Source: a bacterium (GTDB lineage: Bacteria > Hinthialibacterota > Hinthialibacteria > Hinthialibacterales > Hinthialibacteraceae). Taken from it: a DNA stretch of 64,000 bases. Position 1 is the first letter of the stretch. Each line of letters starts with the position of its first letter. This document shows positions 1 to 9,282 of this stretch, one piece after another. The notes beneath the pieces were generated by a model, which was not told the origin of the DNA, searched no databases, and worked only from the letters and a program-made list of their open reading frames with translations. The stretch is from the NCBI GenBank assembly GCA_016125385.1, contig WGLV01000041.1, positions 1-64,000 of the forward strand, read 5' to 3'. The position numbers and the translations under genes are program-made.

Positions 1-153
1 ATAATATCTAAAAAAAAATAGAGTCAACATATTTTTATCTATTATTTTAAACCAAATAAATACCTTTAAAAGATCTGAAAAGTTACACCATTTTACTGCA
101 TAACAATATCAATGATTAAACAAACCGTCACGGGAAGTCTCGCCTCTCCCAAA
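1..153. other. AT-rich intergenic stretch
   Basis: This stretch is very AT-rich compared with the rest of the window. I see no open frame, RNA gene or clear promoter in it. The gene it belongs to on the left lies outside the window. Confidence 0.5.
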
Positions 154-185
154 CAAAAAAAAGCCGAAGCGTGAGGGGCTTCGGC
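154..185 (-). terminator. Rho-independent terminator of the sigma factor gene
   Basis: Read on the minus strand, an 8-bp perfect stem (GCCGAAGC paired with GCTTCGGC, positions 163-170 and 178-185) with a 7-nt loop is followed by an uninterrupted run of T. It lies 160 bp past the stop codon of the sigma factor gene and is the first terminator met by that transcript. Confidence 0.85.
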
Positions 186-345
186 CAAAACTTGAAGTGT
201 GAGGTTGTACTGCTGGGGGAGGTGGGGTTATTCGCGTATTGCGGTATATCTTTCTATCGGATTTCCCGTTTTTTATTTCATTTTTTCAGAGGTTCCCGCC
301 GCGAGGGCGCCGGTACGGCGCGCCCCCGCGTTCATCGAGCCGTCT

Positions 346-1194
346 TCAGTTCGCGAAGAGCGACTCCATCTTGCCGCGCACGCACGGGCGTCGCAGTTTG
401 TTCATCGCCTGCTCCTCGATGCGGCGTACGCCTTCCGCGCTGAGGCCGAGCTGCTGGCCGACCTTGCGCAGGCTTTTCTTCTTGCCGCCGCCGTTGAGGT
501 TAAAGCGATAGCGAATCACGTCGCGCTCGCGCGGGGTCAGCGAGCCCAGCGCCTCATTGAGGCGGGCGTTAGCTTCTTCCGACCAGATTTCATCGCGGGC
601 GTCGGCTTGTTCTTCATCGATCAGAATCCGCTCCATGCCCGGGTGGTCTTCATCGCGGTGATGCAGCGTCTGAAAAGAGGGCGCGTAGTCGCACAGTTGC
701 TCGATCTTCGCGGCGTCCATGCCGAGGTGATCGGCGATCTCATCCACGTAAGGCTGGCGGCCCCGCGTCGAGACGAACATCCGCTCGAAGCCGCGCACCT
801 TGCGCAACGTTTCCAGTTTGTTGATGGGCAGGTTGATCTGGCGAGATTTCTGTTCGATGGCGCGCTGGATGTAGAGCCGGATCCACCACGAAGCATACGT
901 GATCAGGCGGCATTCGCGCGCCGGGTCGAATTTATCGATCGATTCGATCAGACCGAGTACGCCTTCCTGAATCAGGTCGGAGAGGCTCAGCCCCTGCTGA
1001 CGCTGTTTCATCGCCAGTTTCACGACGAAGCGCAGGTTTGACTCGATCAACCGCCGGCGGGCGTTTTCATCGCCGGTTTTCTTATAGCGCAACACCAGGC
1101 GAACCTCTTCCTGGGCGCTCAGGGGATCGGTCGGCGAACCATATTTGATGTAACGGTTTATGGTATCGTAATCCATGGCCCCACTCACTTTCAT
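346..1194 (-). CDS. RNA polymerase sigma-70 family factor (short RpoD/RpoS/RpoH-like)
   Basis: This 282-residue protein has the order of a group 2/3 sigma-70 factor and lacks region 1.1. Region 2 covers about residues 50-120: the core-binding segment around LSDLIQEG, then a -10 recognition part with ITYASWWIRLYIQRAI. Region 3 is about 135-190. Region 4, about 210-270, ends in a helix-turn-helix (QQLGLSAEGVRRIEEQAMNKL). It should direct RNA polymerase to a promoter subset. I chose the ATG at 1194 because GGAG lies 11 nt upstream; an ATG at 1176 is also possible, while the longer TTG start has a poor ribosome site. A promoter and a terminator flank it, so it looks monocistronic. The regulon cannot be told from the sequence. 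Confidence 0.93.
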   Translation of the reverse strand: MKVSGAMDYDTINRYIKYGSPTDPLSAQEEVRLVLRYKKTGDENARRRLIESNLRFVVKLAMKQRQQGLSLSDLIQEGVLGLIESIDKFDPARECRLITYASWWIRLYIQRAIEQKSRQINLPINKLETLRKVRGFERMFVSTRGRQPYVDEIADHLGMDAAKIEQLCDYAPSFQTLHHRDEDHPGMERILIDEEQADARDEIWSEEANARLNEALGSLTPRERDVIRYRFNLNGGGKKKSLRKVGQQLGLSAEGVRRIEEQAMNKLRRPCVRGKMESLFAN

Positions 1195-1288
1195 TCCAGT
1201 GTGAACTCCGTTTCCTGATTCAGGTAAATACAAGCCTCATGCCAAGGCGGAACCGAAATCTCATTTGGTAACGGATTTTTTTTCACAA

Positions 1289-1318
1289 ATCATAAAAACA
1301 GTTTTTTGAGCATGTTAA
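1289..1318 (-). promoter_or_regulatory. Putative housekeeping-type promoter of the sigma factor gene
   Basis: On the minus strand TTAACA (1313-1318) and TATGAT (1289-1294) are separated by 18 bp, each one mismatch from the sigma-70 consensus. Transcription would begin near 1282, giving a leader of about 90 nt before the chosen ATG. Confidence 0.5.
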
Positions 1319-1637
1319 TGAAACCGCCATCCAGCCAAAATTTTTAAATCAATCGATTATTAACCCGGCCAAGTAAACATCTGATGCGCCCGGCGGCCTC
1401 CAGGTGTGAGCCGGGGTTCACAGCTGTGAGCTTTTCTTCGCACCTGATTGAGAGAAATTCCGCGCGGCGGGAGATGAATTCGAGGCGGGCTGGAACATAT
1501 CGCGTACAGCGCTGACTAATACTATATTGTAAAGCGGTATGATTTATGACATGATGAATTGAACAGGTAATTCACCAATCATCCCCCATTGGGATGAGGC
1601 GTTATTTCAAAATAATCCAATCAAACGGGATGGCACG
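1319..1637. other. Intergenic region between divergent sigma factor and molybdenum hydroxylase genes
   Basis: Between the divergent units I see AT-rich sequence near 1340-1370 and 1520-1560 but no open frame. A weak plus-strand promoter-like pair (TTGTAA, 17 bp, CATGAT) precedes the hydroxylase genes. No operator or riboswitch is recognisable. Confidence 0.35.
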
Positions 1638-2117
1638 ATGGCTGAAACGATCACCTTGAACGTCAATGGAACCGATCGCGCCGTCAAGGCGAGCCCCGAC
1701 CGCATGCTTCTCTGGGTATTGCGCGACGAACTCGGCCTGACGGGAAGCAAGTACGGATGCGGCGAAGGGCAGTGCGGCGCCTGCACGGTGCTGGTCGACG
1801 GTTCTCCCCGCCGCTCGTGCATCACCCGCCTCTCCAGCGTGGCGGGCAAGCGCCTCACCACCATCGAAGGACTCGCGCAAAACGGCGAGCTCCACCCCCT
1901 TCAACAGGCTTTTATCGATGAAGACGCCCTGCAATGCGGCTATTGTACGCCGGGCATGATCGTGGCGGGCGCGGGCCTGTTGATGAAAAAACCCGACCCC
2001 ACCGTCGATGAGATTCTCGACTCGATGCAGGGCAACGTCTGCCGTTGCGGAACCTACAACCGCATCGTGAAGGCGATTCAGCGCGCGGCCAAAGCGATGA
2101 AAGAAGCGAGACCATGA
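1638..2117 (+). CDS. (2Fe-2S)-binding small subunit of a xanthine dehydrogenase family molybdenum hydroxylase
   Basis: This 159-residue protein carries both iron-sulfur clusters of a molybdenum hydroxylase. The plant-ferredoxin type cluster is bound by C41, C46, C49 and C61 (motif GCGEGQCGAC). The second, all-alpha domain uses C100, C103, C135 and C137 (QCGYCTPG and VCRCGTY). The length and the absence of a separate FAD subunit match the IorA type of isoquinoline 1-oxidoreductase and related aldehyde oxidases. It passes electrons from the molybdenum site of the large subunit to an acceptor, probably a cytochrome. Its TGA overlaps the ATG of the large subunit (ATGA), so the two are translationally coupled. 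The substrate is not determined. Confidence 0.93.
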   Translation: MAETITLNVNGTDRAVKASPDRMLLWVLRDELGLTGSKYGCGEGQCGACTVLVDGSPRRSCITRLSSVAGKRLTTIEGLAQNGELHPLQQAFIDEDALQCGYCTPGMIVAGAGLLMKKPDPTVDEILDSMQGNVCRCGTYNRIVKAIQRAAKAMKEARP

Positions 2118-4255
2118 CTGATGACAAACGACTCGAAACGATCCTCGAACCGGAACGCTACGAGCTGAGCGCGGGGCCGCTGTATTGCTTCGAGCTCGAC
2201 CGCCGCGAGTTCTTTCAGTTGATGGGCTGTGGCCTGGCGGTGTTCTGCCTGACGCCCCGCGCCGAGGGCGCCGAAACCATCGACGAGCGCAGTTTCGCGG
2301 CGGGCCAGCGCCAGCCCGCGCAGATCGCCGCCTGGCTCCACATCGGCGAAGACGGCGTCATCTCGGTTTACACCGGAAAAGCCGAAATCGGTCAGAATAT
2401 CCGGACCTCGCTGGCGCAGGCGTTAGCCGACGAGTTGCCCGCTCCGTTTGACTCCATCCGTATGGTCATGGCCGACACCCGGCTCACTCCCTATGACGCG
2501 GGAACCTTCGGCAGCCAGACGACGCCGCGCATGTCGCCCATACTGCGCAAAGCGGGGGCGGCAGCGCGCGAAGCGCTCATCCAGCTGGCCGCCGAACGGT
2601 GGGGAACCGGCGCTAAAGACCTCAAAGCCGAAGACGGAAAAATCACCGGGCCCGGCTCGAAATCCATCTCGTACGGCGAATTGACGAAGGGTAAGCAGCT
2701 GATGGAGTCGATCGCCGGCGATCCGGAAATGAAACAATCCTCCGATTGGGCCGTCTCGGGACGCTCCATCCCCAAGGTAGGCGCGTGCGAGTTCGTCACC
2801 GGTGAGCACCGCTACGCCAGCGATCACGCCTTGCCCGGCATGTTGATCGGCAAGGTCTTGCGCCCGGCGTTTCTGGGCGCCTCGCTCAAGTCGGCTGACC
2901 TCTCGGCGGCTCAGGCGATGGAGGGCGTCACCGCCGTTCAGGACGGCGACTTCATCGGCGTCGCCGCGCCAGACCTGCCCACCGCCGAAGCGGCTCTGCT
3001 CGCCATCAAGGCGGAATGGACCAGACCCGATTCCATCTCGTCGAAAGAGCTTTACTCTCACCTCGTCTCGACCGCGGGGCGTAGCGACGGGGCGAAAGAG
3101 TCCGGCTCGCTCGAAACCGGGTTCTCCGCCGCCGCTCATACGCTGGAGGCGGAATACACAATCGCCTATATCGCCCATACCCCGCTTGAACCCCGCGCCG
3201 CCCTCGCCGTATGGCAAGACGGCGGTCTGATGGTCTGGACCGGCTCGCAACGCCCCTTCGGCGTGCAGGAGGAACTTCAACGGGCGTTTCGCCTTCCACC
3301 TGAAAAAGTCCACGTCATCGTTCCTGATACCGGCTCGGGCTACGGTGGAAAACACACCGGCGAGGCGGCGGTGGAGGCCGCGCGTCTGGCCAAAGCGGCG
3401 GGCGCGCCGGTCAAAGTGATCTGGACGCGTACTGAGGAATTCTCCTGGGCATACGTCCGCCCGGCGGGCGTGATCCGGATAAAAGGCGGCGTCGCCGAAG
3501 ACGGCTCGGTCGCCGCGTGGGAGGCGCACAACTATAACTCCGGCTCGTCGGGCCTGCGGCCCATGTACGAGTTCCCCAATCAGAGCAACGTGTTCCACCG
3601 CTGCGATTCCCCGTTGCGCCAGGGCTCATACCGGGGGCTGGCCGCCACCGCGAATCACTTCGCCCGCGAATCGTTCATCGACGAGCTGGCTCATGCCGCC
3701 GGTATGGACCCGCTGGCCTTCCGCCTCAAAAACATGCGCGACGAGCGCTTCATCGGCGTGCTCACCGCGGCGGCGGAGCGCTTCGGCTGGAAAGAGTCGA
3801 AATCGACGCCCGAGCGCGGCTTCGGCCTCGCGGCGGGATTCGAAAAAAACAGCTACGTGGCCACCTGCGCCGAAATCGAGATCGATAAGAACAAAAAGCG
3901 CGTCCGCGTGGTGCGTGTGGTCGAGGCCTTCGACTGCGGACCGGTTATCAATCCCGATCATCTCAACAACCAGATTGAGGGTATGATCCTGATGGGTATC
4001 GGCGGCGCCCTGTTTGAATCCATTGAGTTCGCGAACGGAAACCTCACCAACGGCCGTCTTTCACAATACCCCGTCCCGCGCTTCAAAGACGCGCCGGCCA
4101 TCGAGACGGTGTTGATGAACACCCAGGGCATCTACCCCGCCGGCGCCGGCGAGACGCCCATCGTGGGCATCGCCCCCGCCATCGCCAACGCGATCTTCTC
4201 CTCCACCGGCAAACGAATCCGCTCCATGCCGATTCAACCCGAACTCTTCGCCTGA
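2114..4255 (+). CDS. Molybdopterin-binding large subunit of a xanthine dehydrogenase family oxidoreductase (IorB type, Tat-exported)
   Basis: This 713-residue catalytic subunit should bind molybdenum cytosine dinucleotide and hydroxylate an N-heterocycle or aldehyde. Visible are the cofactor loops GSGYGGKHTGE and QGSYRGLAAT and a C-terminal GAGETP whose glutamate (E680) corresponds to the catalytic base of the family. Near the N-terminus DRREFFQLMGCGLAVFCL (about residues 29-46) is a twin-arginine signal, so the folded complex is probably exported with the small subunit attached. The start is the ATG that overlaps the upstream TGA. No FAD subunit or maturation factor (XdhC/CoxI) is nearby. 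IorB-like proteins usually hand electrons to periplasmic cytochromes; that acceptor is inferred, not seen. Confidence 0.92.
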   Translation: MTDDKRLETILEPERYELSAGPLYCFELDRREFFQLMGCGLAVFCLTPRAEGAETIDERSFAAGQRQPAQIAAWLHIGEDGVISVYTGKAEIGQNIRTSLAQALADELPAPFDSIRMVMADTRLTPYDAGTFGSQTTPRMSPILRKAGAAAREALIQLAAERWGTGAKDLKAEDGKITGPGSKSISYGELTKGKQLMESIAGDPEMKQSSDWAVSGRSIPKVGACEFVTGEHRYASDHALPGMLIGKVLRPAFLGASLKSADLSAAQAMEGVTAVQDGDFIGVAAPDLPTAEAALLAIKAEWTRPDSISSKELYSHLVSTAGRSDGAKESGSLETGFSAAAHTLEAEYTIAYIAHTPLEPRAALAVWQDGGLMVWTGSQRPFGVQEELQRAFRLPPEKVHVIVPDTGSGYGGKHTGEAAVEAARLAKAAGAPVKVIWTRTEEFSWAYVRPAGVIRIKGGVAEDGSVAAWEAHNYNSGSSGLRPMYEFPNQSNVFHRCDSPLRQGSYRGLAATANHFARESFIDELAHAAGMDPLAFRLKNMRDERFIGVLTAAAERFGWKESKSTPERGFGLAAGFEKNSYVATCAEIEIDKNKKRVRVVRVVEAFDCGPVINPDHLNNQIEGMILMGIGGALFESIEFANGNLTNGRLSQYPVPRFKDAPAIETVLMNTQGIYPAGAGETPIVGIAPAIANAIFSSTGKRIRSMPIQPELFA

Positions 4256-4280
4256 TCGCTCATTCACACATACGATTAAG

Positions 4281-4312
4281 AAAAAGGCGCGTTGCAATAA
4301 CGCGCCTTTTTT
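4281..4312. terminator. Bidirectional Rho-independent terminator
   Basis: A perfect 8-bp stem (GGCGCGTT, 4286-4293, with AACGCGCC, 4299-4306) and a 5-nt loop are flanked by five A on the left and six T on the right. It can therefore end both the plus-strand hydroxylase transcript and the minus-strand glycosidase transcript. Confidence 0.88.
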
Positions 4313-4433
4313 CGGCTCACTGACAAGAGATGCGCTCGCAGGATCATGCTTTTGCATGCGAATACGGCGATGGGGGGAACTCCGCCTGAGCGGGAAAAGT
4401 GTTACCCCAAAGAGCGCGTTATTCTACCCCCCT

Positions 4434-6704
4434 TCACCGCGTCAGCGTCACAACCTCGCCCGGCTGCATGGGAATAGTAAGGATATTCCGCTCGCCGCCG
4501 TTATCATCCGCGAACGGATCGGCGAGGCGCAGTTCCCCGCCCTTCTCCGACCGCACCGTCACTTTCACCGTCGCGCCGTCCTTTCTCTCCGCGCTGACCA
4601 CAAACGCTCCCTCCGCGCGCAGGCCGCTGAACGACGCGTCCCGCCACGCGGCCGGAATGGCGGGAAACATCTCGACGAAGCCCGCGTGGCTCTGCAACAG
4701 CATCTCCTGAACGCCCATCGCGAAGGCGAAGTTGCCCTCCAGCGTGAAGGGCCGGTAGGTGAATTTCGAATACCCCTTGCCCGACTGATCGCCGTTGACG
4801 TGGAACGAGTTGGGCAGACAGAACGCCTCCGCGAAAATCTTGAGCGAGTGGGTGGCGTTGTCGCCCTCATGGTTGCGCGCGTACAGACAGCCCTGCCAGG
4901 CGAAGGAATACCCCGTCCACCAGTCGGTCCCCAGCCGTTCGAGATCGCGTAGCGAGGCGTCGACGATGCGCTCATCCGCCTCGTTTCGATCGGGATCGAC
5001 CAGCCCCAGCGGATAAATCCCCATCAGGTGCGAGAAATGGCGGTGCGACGCCTTCAGCGGATACCCGGGCGCGACCAGCAGGCGCCCATCGTCGGCCGAC
5101 GTCGCCAGCTCGGGCCACTGGGCCAGTACGCCGCGCCAGCGCGCGGCGTCGTCCGCGCGGCCCAGTTCATCCGCCAGCTCGGCGGCGGCGCCGAACAGCC
5201 AGCGGATCAGGGCGAGGTCGTAGTTGGTGGTTTGGGTGAACCACGCATCGATGCGGTTGTCGTTGATCTCGGGCGACGAGCTGAGGCGAAGTTTCCGTTG
5301 TCCGTTCTCCATCACTGAATGCGATTCGAGAAACGCCGCGCATTCGGACAGCCACGGATAGGCGCGCGTCTTGAGATAATCGCGGTCCATGCTGTAGCGC
5401 CAGTGAAGATAAAAATGCTGCGCCAGCCACGCGCCGGTGGTCGATGAAAGCGAATACTGGCTCCATCCGCCCATCGGGTCGCCGTGAATCGTGGTGACGC
5501 CCGGCGCGTTCAGCCCCCCTGCGCCGTAAAAGCGATGGGTCCAGTCTTCGAGCACGGGTTTAATCGACCATAACCAGTCGAGAAAACCGAGCCCCTCTTC
5601 CAGATGATTGGCCGAATAACAGGGCCAGTAGCTGAGCTGGGTGTTCAGGTCGTGATGAAAGTCGCCTCGCCAGGGCGGGATGCGGCGTTCGTCGGCGGTC
5701 CACACCGCTTGCAGCGAGATGGGCGGCGCGCCTCGCCGCGCGGCGGCGCCGAACTTGTATTGCTCCAGCCGCCACTGTTTTTCAAGTACGCGGTCGGGCA
5801 GGTGAATATCGCTCTGTTTCCAAAATCGGCTCCACCATGCGAGATGGGTCTTGAGGTCTTCATCAAATCCACGCCGCGATGCTTCCCGCACGGAACGCGC
5901 GGCTTCGGCGGCGGGGTCGCCGCCTTCCTCGGTTGAGGCGATCGACCAGACGCCTTCCAGCGAGCCGTCATCCAGCCGGCGCCATTGCGTCACGATGGCG
6001 AATCGGAATCCGCCCCATCCCTGCTGGACGTACTGAATCGAGTCGCCATCCCTCGTTACATCAGGCGCGGGGTAGCCCAGCAGGCGCAGATCGTGACCGC
6101 TCACCGAATTGGCTGTGGTTTCATCGCTTTCGCCTCCAAACGGTGGCGGAACGATTTTGACGGAGGTTTCAGCGGGAACACCCGTCAACCGGAACCAGCC
6201 GACCGGCAGCTCGGCGTGAACGAAGGTCTCAAGCCGCGTTCCGTTTTTCCACGAGACCCGGCAGACCGCATCATCGAGATTCAGTTCCGCCGACGTGACG
6301 CGATCCAGTCCGGAGGCGTCGAACTCCAGCCGCCCGGCTGGGATCTTGGTGGGCGCGGGGTCGCGTTCATAAGGAAGATCGCACAGTTTCTGTACGCTGG
6401 CGAGGTCGCCTTTCGCGATCCGCTCGGCCATCCAGTCAAAGGTGAACTCGGGCCGCTCGAATTCCGGAACGGGGCGGTTATCCCACAGATCGGCTCGATC
6501 GAGCGAAAAACGCAGCACGTCGCCTTCGCGCCACACCAGCGCGCCCAGCATGCCGTTACCCAGCGGCAGGGCTTCATCCCAGCGCGCGGCCAGATCGGGA
6601 AACGCCAGCCGGTGGAGCGATTCGTCTTCGGCATGAATCGCCGACGATGCGGTTAACATCAGAATCAAAGCAACCGAAATGCGAAAAATGGGAACGTGGT
6701 TCAT
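4434..6704 (-). CDS. Secreted glycoside hydrolase, GH95 (alpha-L-fucosidase)-like
   Basis: This 756-residue protein begins with a Sec signal peptide (about residues 1-25, hydrophobic ISVALILMLTASS then HAED). The N-terminal domain starts with the GH95 hallmark PLGNGMLGALVW and continues with FSLDRADLWDNRP, equivalent to the N-terminal beta-sandwich of family 95. A helical (alpha/alpha)6-like catalytic part follows (GGWSQYSLSSTTGAWLAQHF; WWTGYSFAWQGCLYARN), then a C-terminal beta domain. Family members release fucose or galactose from glycans; the substrate here is unknown. The start has GAAGG upstream. It lies 93 bp downstream of the periplasmic-binding-protein genes on the same strand and could be read through from that operon. 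Confidence 0.85.
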   Translation of the reverse strand: MNHVPIFRISVALILMLTASSAIHAEDESLHRLAFPDLAARWDEALPLGNGMLGALVWREGDVLRFSLDRADLWDNRPVPEFERPEFTFDWMAERIAKGDLASVQKLCDLPYERDPAPTKIPAGRLEFDASGLDRVTSAELNLDDAVCRVSWKNGTRLETFVHAELPVGWFRLTGVPAETSVKIVPPPFGGESDETTANSVSGHDLRLLGYPAPDVTRDGDSIQYVQQGWGGFRFAIVTQWRRLDDGSLEGVWSIASTEEGGDPAAEAARSVREASRRGFDEDLKTHLAWWSRFWKQSDIHLPDRVLEKQWRLEQYKFGAAARRGAPPISLQAVWTADERRIPPWRGDFHHDLNTQLSYWPCYSANHLEEGLGFLDWLWSIKPVLEDWTHRFYGAGGLNAPGVTTIHGDPMGGWSQYSLSSTTGAWLAQHFYLHWRYSMDRDYLKTRAYPWLSECAAFLESHSVMENGQRKLRLSSSPEINDNRIDAWFTQTTNYDLALIRWLFGAAAELADELGRADDAARWRGVLAQWPELATSADDGRLLVAPGYPLKASHRHFSHLMGIYPLGLVDPDRNEADERIVDASLRDLERLGTDWWTGYSFAWQGCLYARNHEGDNATHSLKIFAEAFCLPNSFHVNGDQSGKGYSKFTYRPFTLEGNFAFAMGVQEMLLQSHAGFVEMFPAIPAAWRDASFSGLRAEGAFVVSAERKDGATVKVTVRSEKGGELRLADPFADDNGGERNILTIPMQPGEVVTLTR

Positions 6705-6797
6705 GGCGCCTTCTCGATTCCATAAAGTAGTGGAGACGATCATACCATGCGAATCAGCGGCTTGCATGTGAATCGTGCCGTGAACGGTGCGCGGGCT

Positions 6798-7973
6798 TTA
6801 ATCCTTGAATGGGACATTGATCTTGACGACCGGATCCGAGCCGATATTCGAGCCGCCATTGTCCCAGCGGATCGCACCGCTGACGCCGGTAAAGTCATTC
6901 AGCCCCGCGATGCGCTCGCGCAAAACGCTCCGCGTGACGCCCCCGGCGCGCACGCCTTCCACGATCAGCCGCACGGCGTCGTACCCCAGCATGGCGGCCC
7001 GGTTTGGCGCTTCATGAAAGCGTTTCTGATATCGCGCGGCGAAGGCGGCGTTTCCGGATGATTCACATTCAGATAAAGGCGGCCAATCGACGGTGATGGC
7101 GCCTCCCGTGGGATGAAACCATTCCGGCATGGCGCGATCCGCCTTCCAGGGCAACAGCCAGCGGCATTCGGCGCCTTTGCGATACGATTCGCGCAGCAAT
7201 TCATCACGCCGTTCGTCCGGCAGGCATGTCCACACCGCATCCGGCTTGAATTCAAGCACGTCCGCGATGGCCCGTTTGATGGAGGCCGGGTCATCGGTAA
7301 CCACGGCCTCGAACGCAATACTTTTTTGAGTGTGAGCAAGCGCCTTGCGCATCGCTTCGGCGGCGCTCCGCGCGTCATGCCGGGTGGAATACGCCAGCCC
7401 AACCGTTTCGCAGCCATTCAAGCCTTGGATCAGGATTTGAGCGATTCGATCCTCGCCGGGTGGCAGGCGAAAAATCCACGGAACGCGGGTCTGATTGAGG
7501 GTTTCATCGGTGGAGAGCGGCGCGATGACAGGAACGAACGCCTTAAGCGCGATCTGTTCAAGCAGATGCGTCTCAGCCGATCCTGTGGAGCCCACCAGGG
7601 CGAGTACGCCGTCGTCATAGATCAGCCTTACGATCTCGCGCGCCCCGCCGCTCCACGGGTCGTCCGCCCAGCGCCGCATTATGCGAAACGAACGGCACGG
7701 ATTAGCGTCATTCGCCTCGCTGGCGGCGAGGATGGCGCCGCTAATCAACCCGCGCGCCAAAGAGCCGCTCTCAGGCGGCGGCGAAAAAAGCCCGATGCGG
7801 ATTTCATCGGTCGGCGTCCCGAGCGAAGGGCCGGTGAACTCAAGCGGATCATCAAGCATGCGCTTGTACGGCGCCGTCTCATCGCTCCACCCGCGCGGCG
7901 CAATGATAAACGCCGTTACGGCGATAACGGCGAGAAATCCAAGGCGCGCGCGGCGATTACTTGAATACTTCAT
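6798..7973 (-). CDS. Type-I periplasmic ligand-binding protein (Leu/Ile/Val-binding family), second copy
   Basis: This 391-residue protein has a signal anchor/peptide (hydrophobic residues 11-26), then a short segment with PLEFTG that also occurs in its upstream neighbour (PLEYTG). A type-I periplasmic binding fold follows (IRIGLFSPPPESG; ALVGSTGSAETHLLEQIA; VPVIAPLSTDETL). Family members bind amino acids, amides or other small molecules for ABC importers or act as sensors. No permease or ATPase is encoded nearby, so a sensing or carrier role is possible. Its start lies inside the end of the preceding gene (17-bp overlap). It diverges strongly from that copy, with about 30% similarity by eye, and may bind a different ligand. 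Confidence 0.88.
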   Translation of the reverse strand: MKYSSNRRARLGFLAVIAVTAFIIAPRGWSDETAPYKRMLDDPLEFTGPSLGTPTDEIRIGLFSPPPESGSLARGLISGAILAASEANDANPCRSFRIMRRWADDPWSGGAREIVRLIYDDGVLALVGSTGSAETHLLEQIALKAFVPVIAPLSTDETLNQTRVPWIFRLPPGEDRIAQILIQGLNGCETVGLAYSTRHDARSAAEAMRKALAHTQKSIAFEAVVTDDPASIKRAIADVLEFKPDAVWTCLPDERRDELLRESYRKGAECRWLLPWKADRAMPEWFHPTGGAITVDWPPLSECESSGNAAFAARYQKRFHEAPNRAAMLGYDAVRLIVEGVRAGGVTRSVLRERIAGLNDFTGVSGAIRWDNGGSNIGSDPVVKINVPFKD

Positions 7974-9282
7974 CCTGCGTCAGAATGTTGAAACGCCCGT
8001 CTTCAAGCAGCGCCAGCGTCGCCGGGCTTCGGTTGGTATAGATCGCGTCGAATACCTTGTCGCCGGTCACGCCATGCCATGTCTTGACGGCGGCGAGCTG
8101 ATCGCGAATCAGCGCGCGGTTTAACCCGGCGCGCTCGATGGCTTCGATCACCAGCGTCATGCCGTCATAGGCGTGCGCGGCGTACTGATCGGGAGACTCG
8201 CCATATTTTTCCCGATAGGCGTCTTGAAATTGATTCCACTTGGGATCGTCGCGCGTCGGATCGAAGGGGAATCCCGCCGCCACCTTGCCCGCCTTGAGCG
8301 CGTCGCCCGCAAGTTGAATAAACTCGTCGGACACCATCCGGTCGCTGCCGATGAACCACTGATCCATCCCCATGTCGCGCATCTGCCTGAGCACCAGCGC
8401 CGACTCCTGCGCGTCTCCGTAGGTTACGACCACCTCGGGGTTCAGCGCCTTGAGGCGTTCAAGTTGAGGGCGCATGTCGGTCGAACCCAGCGGATACTGC
8501 AACTCTTCGAGAAATGGATACCCCAGCCGCTTCGCCGCGTCGCGGAACTCGTCGATGCTCATTCGGCCATAGCGGTTGCCCGCGCGCAGGGCGGCGACCC
8601 GGGTGAGTTTGAGTTTCTTGAAAACGAAATCCGCCAGCAGATAACACATCTGGCGGTCGTCAGTGATGCAGCGGAACACCCAGGGAATGTTGGTTTCAAT
8701 AAACGTGGGGTCGGTGTCGCCGGTGTTCATAACGGGAACCTCGCATTTGAGCGCGACGCGGATGGCGATATGACTGTTCGCTCCATCGATGGTGCCGAGT
8801 ATGGCCCAGCATTTTTCCTTGTAGACCATATCGACGATCTCGCTGCCCGAGGCCCCCCACAGACCGTTATCGTTATGAACCATCAGTTCGTAGGGCGTCT
8901 TTCCATGATAGCCTCCGCGCCGGTTTGCGTCCGCGATGGCGAGCCGCGCGCCGTTCAGCATCTGCACGCCAAGCGGCTCTTCATGAGAGACGCCGCCGGT
9001 CGCGACGGAGACCGTCGACTCAATGGGACCGATAAAACCGATGCGAACCGTATCGACGTGTTCGGGCTCGGGGATGTGGCGTCCATAGCCCGTATATTCC
9101 AGCGGCGTAAGAAAAAACGTCTTGTAAGGCTGAGTAAAATTGCCGAACGGGACGTATTCCTTCGGCGTGTCGCCATAGGTTCCGCTGGCCGGCGCGGGTT
9201 GCGCTCCATCCTGCGCGAACGCGAATCCAATGGCCAGACCGGCGAACAGCGCCGCGATAAAGAGTGTACGATAGCGCGTCAT
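7957..9282 (-). CDS. Type-I periplasmic ligand-binding protein (Leu/Ile/Val-binding family), first copy
   Basis: This 441-residue protein has a Sec signal peptide (TLFIAALFAGLAIGFAFAQ), an extension of about 55 residues ending in PLEYTG, and a full type-I binding fold starting at VRIGFIGPIES. Typical landmarks include WAILGTIDGANSHIA, ALRAGNRYGRMSIDEF and YAAHAYDGMTLVIEAI. I start it at the ATG at 9282, which has GGGAGG upstream and overlaps the stop of the beta-propeller gene (ATGA). A longer frame upstream is only overlap with that gene. There is no lipobox, so it is probably soluble in the periplasm. Its pairing with beta-propeller and cytochrome genes recalls the PQQ-dependent alcohol dehydrogenase clusters, which include a binding protein and a YVTN propeller. 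Confidence 0.9.
   Translation of the reverse strand: MTRYRTLFIAALFAGLAIGFAFAQDGAQPAPASGTYGDTPKEYVPFGNFTQPYKTFFLTPLEYTGYGRHIPEPEHVDTVRIGFIGPIESTVSVATGGVSHEEPLGVQMLNGARLAIADANRRGGYHGKTPYELMVHNDNGLWGASGSEIVDMVYKEKCWAILGTIDGANSHIAIRVALKCEVPVMNTGDTDPTFIETNIPWVFRCITDDRQMCYLLADFVFKKLKLTRVAALRAGNRYGRMSIDEFRDAAKRLGYPFLEELQYPLGSTDMRPQLERLKALNPEVVVTYGDAQESALVLRQMRDMGMDQWFIGSDRMVSDEFIQLAGDALKAGKVAAGFPFDPTRDDPKWNQFQDAYREKYGESPDQYAAHAYDGMTLVIEAIERAGLNRALIRDQLAAVKTWHGVTGDKVFDAIYTNRSPATLALLEDGRFNILTQDEVFK

Noticed and set aside
199-1041. 280-residue frame opposite the sigma factor gene
   Set aside because: It is antisense to a clear sigma factor, has no ribosome-binding site and its product has no family pattern; such frames arise from the GC-rich third positions.
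2423-3598. 391-residue frame opposite the molybdenum subunit
   Set aside because: It runs through the cofactor-binding domains of a certain gene on the other strand, and its product is arginine-rich and unpatterned.
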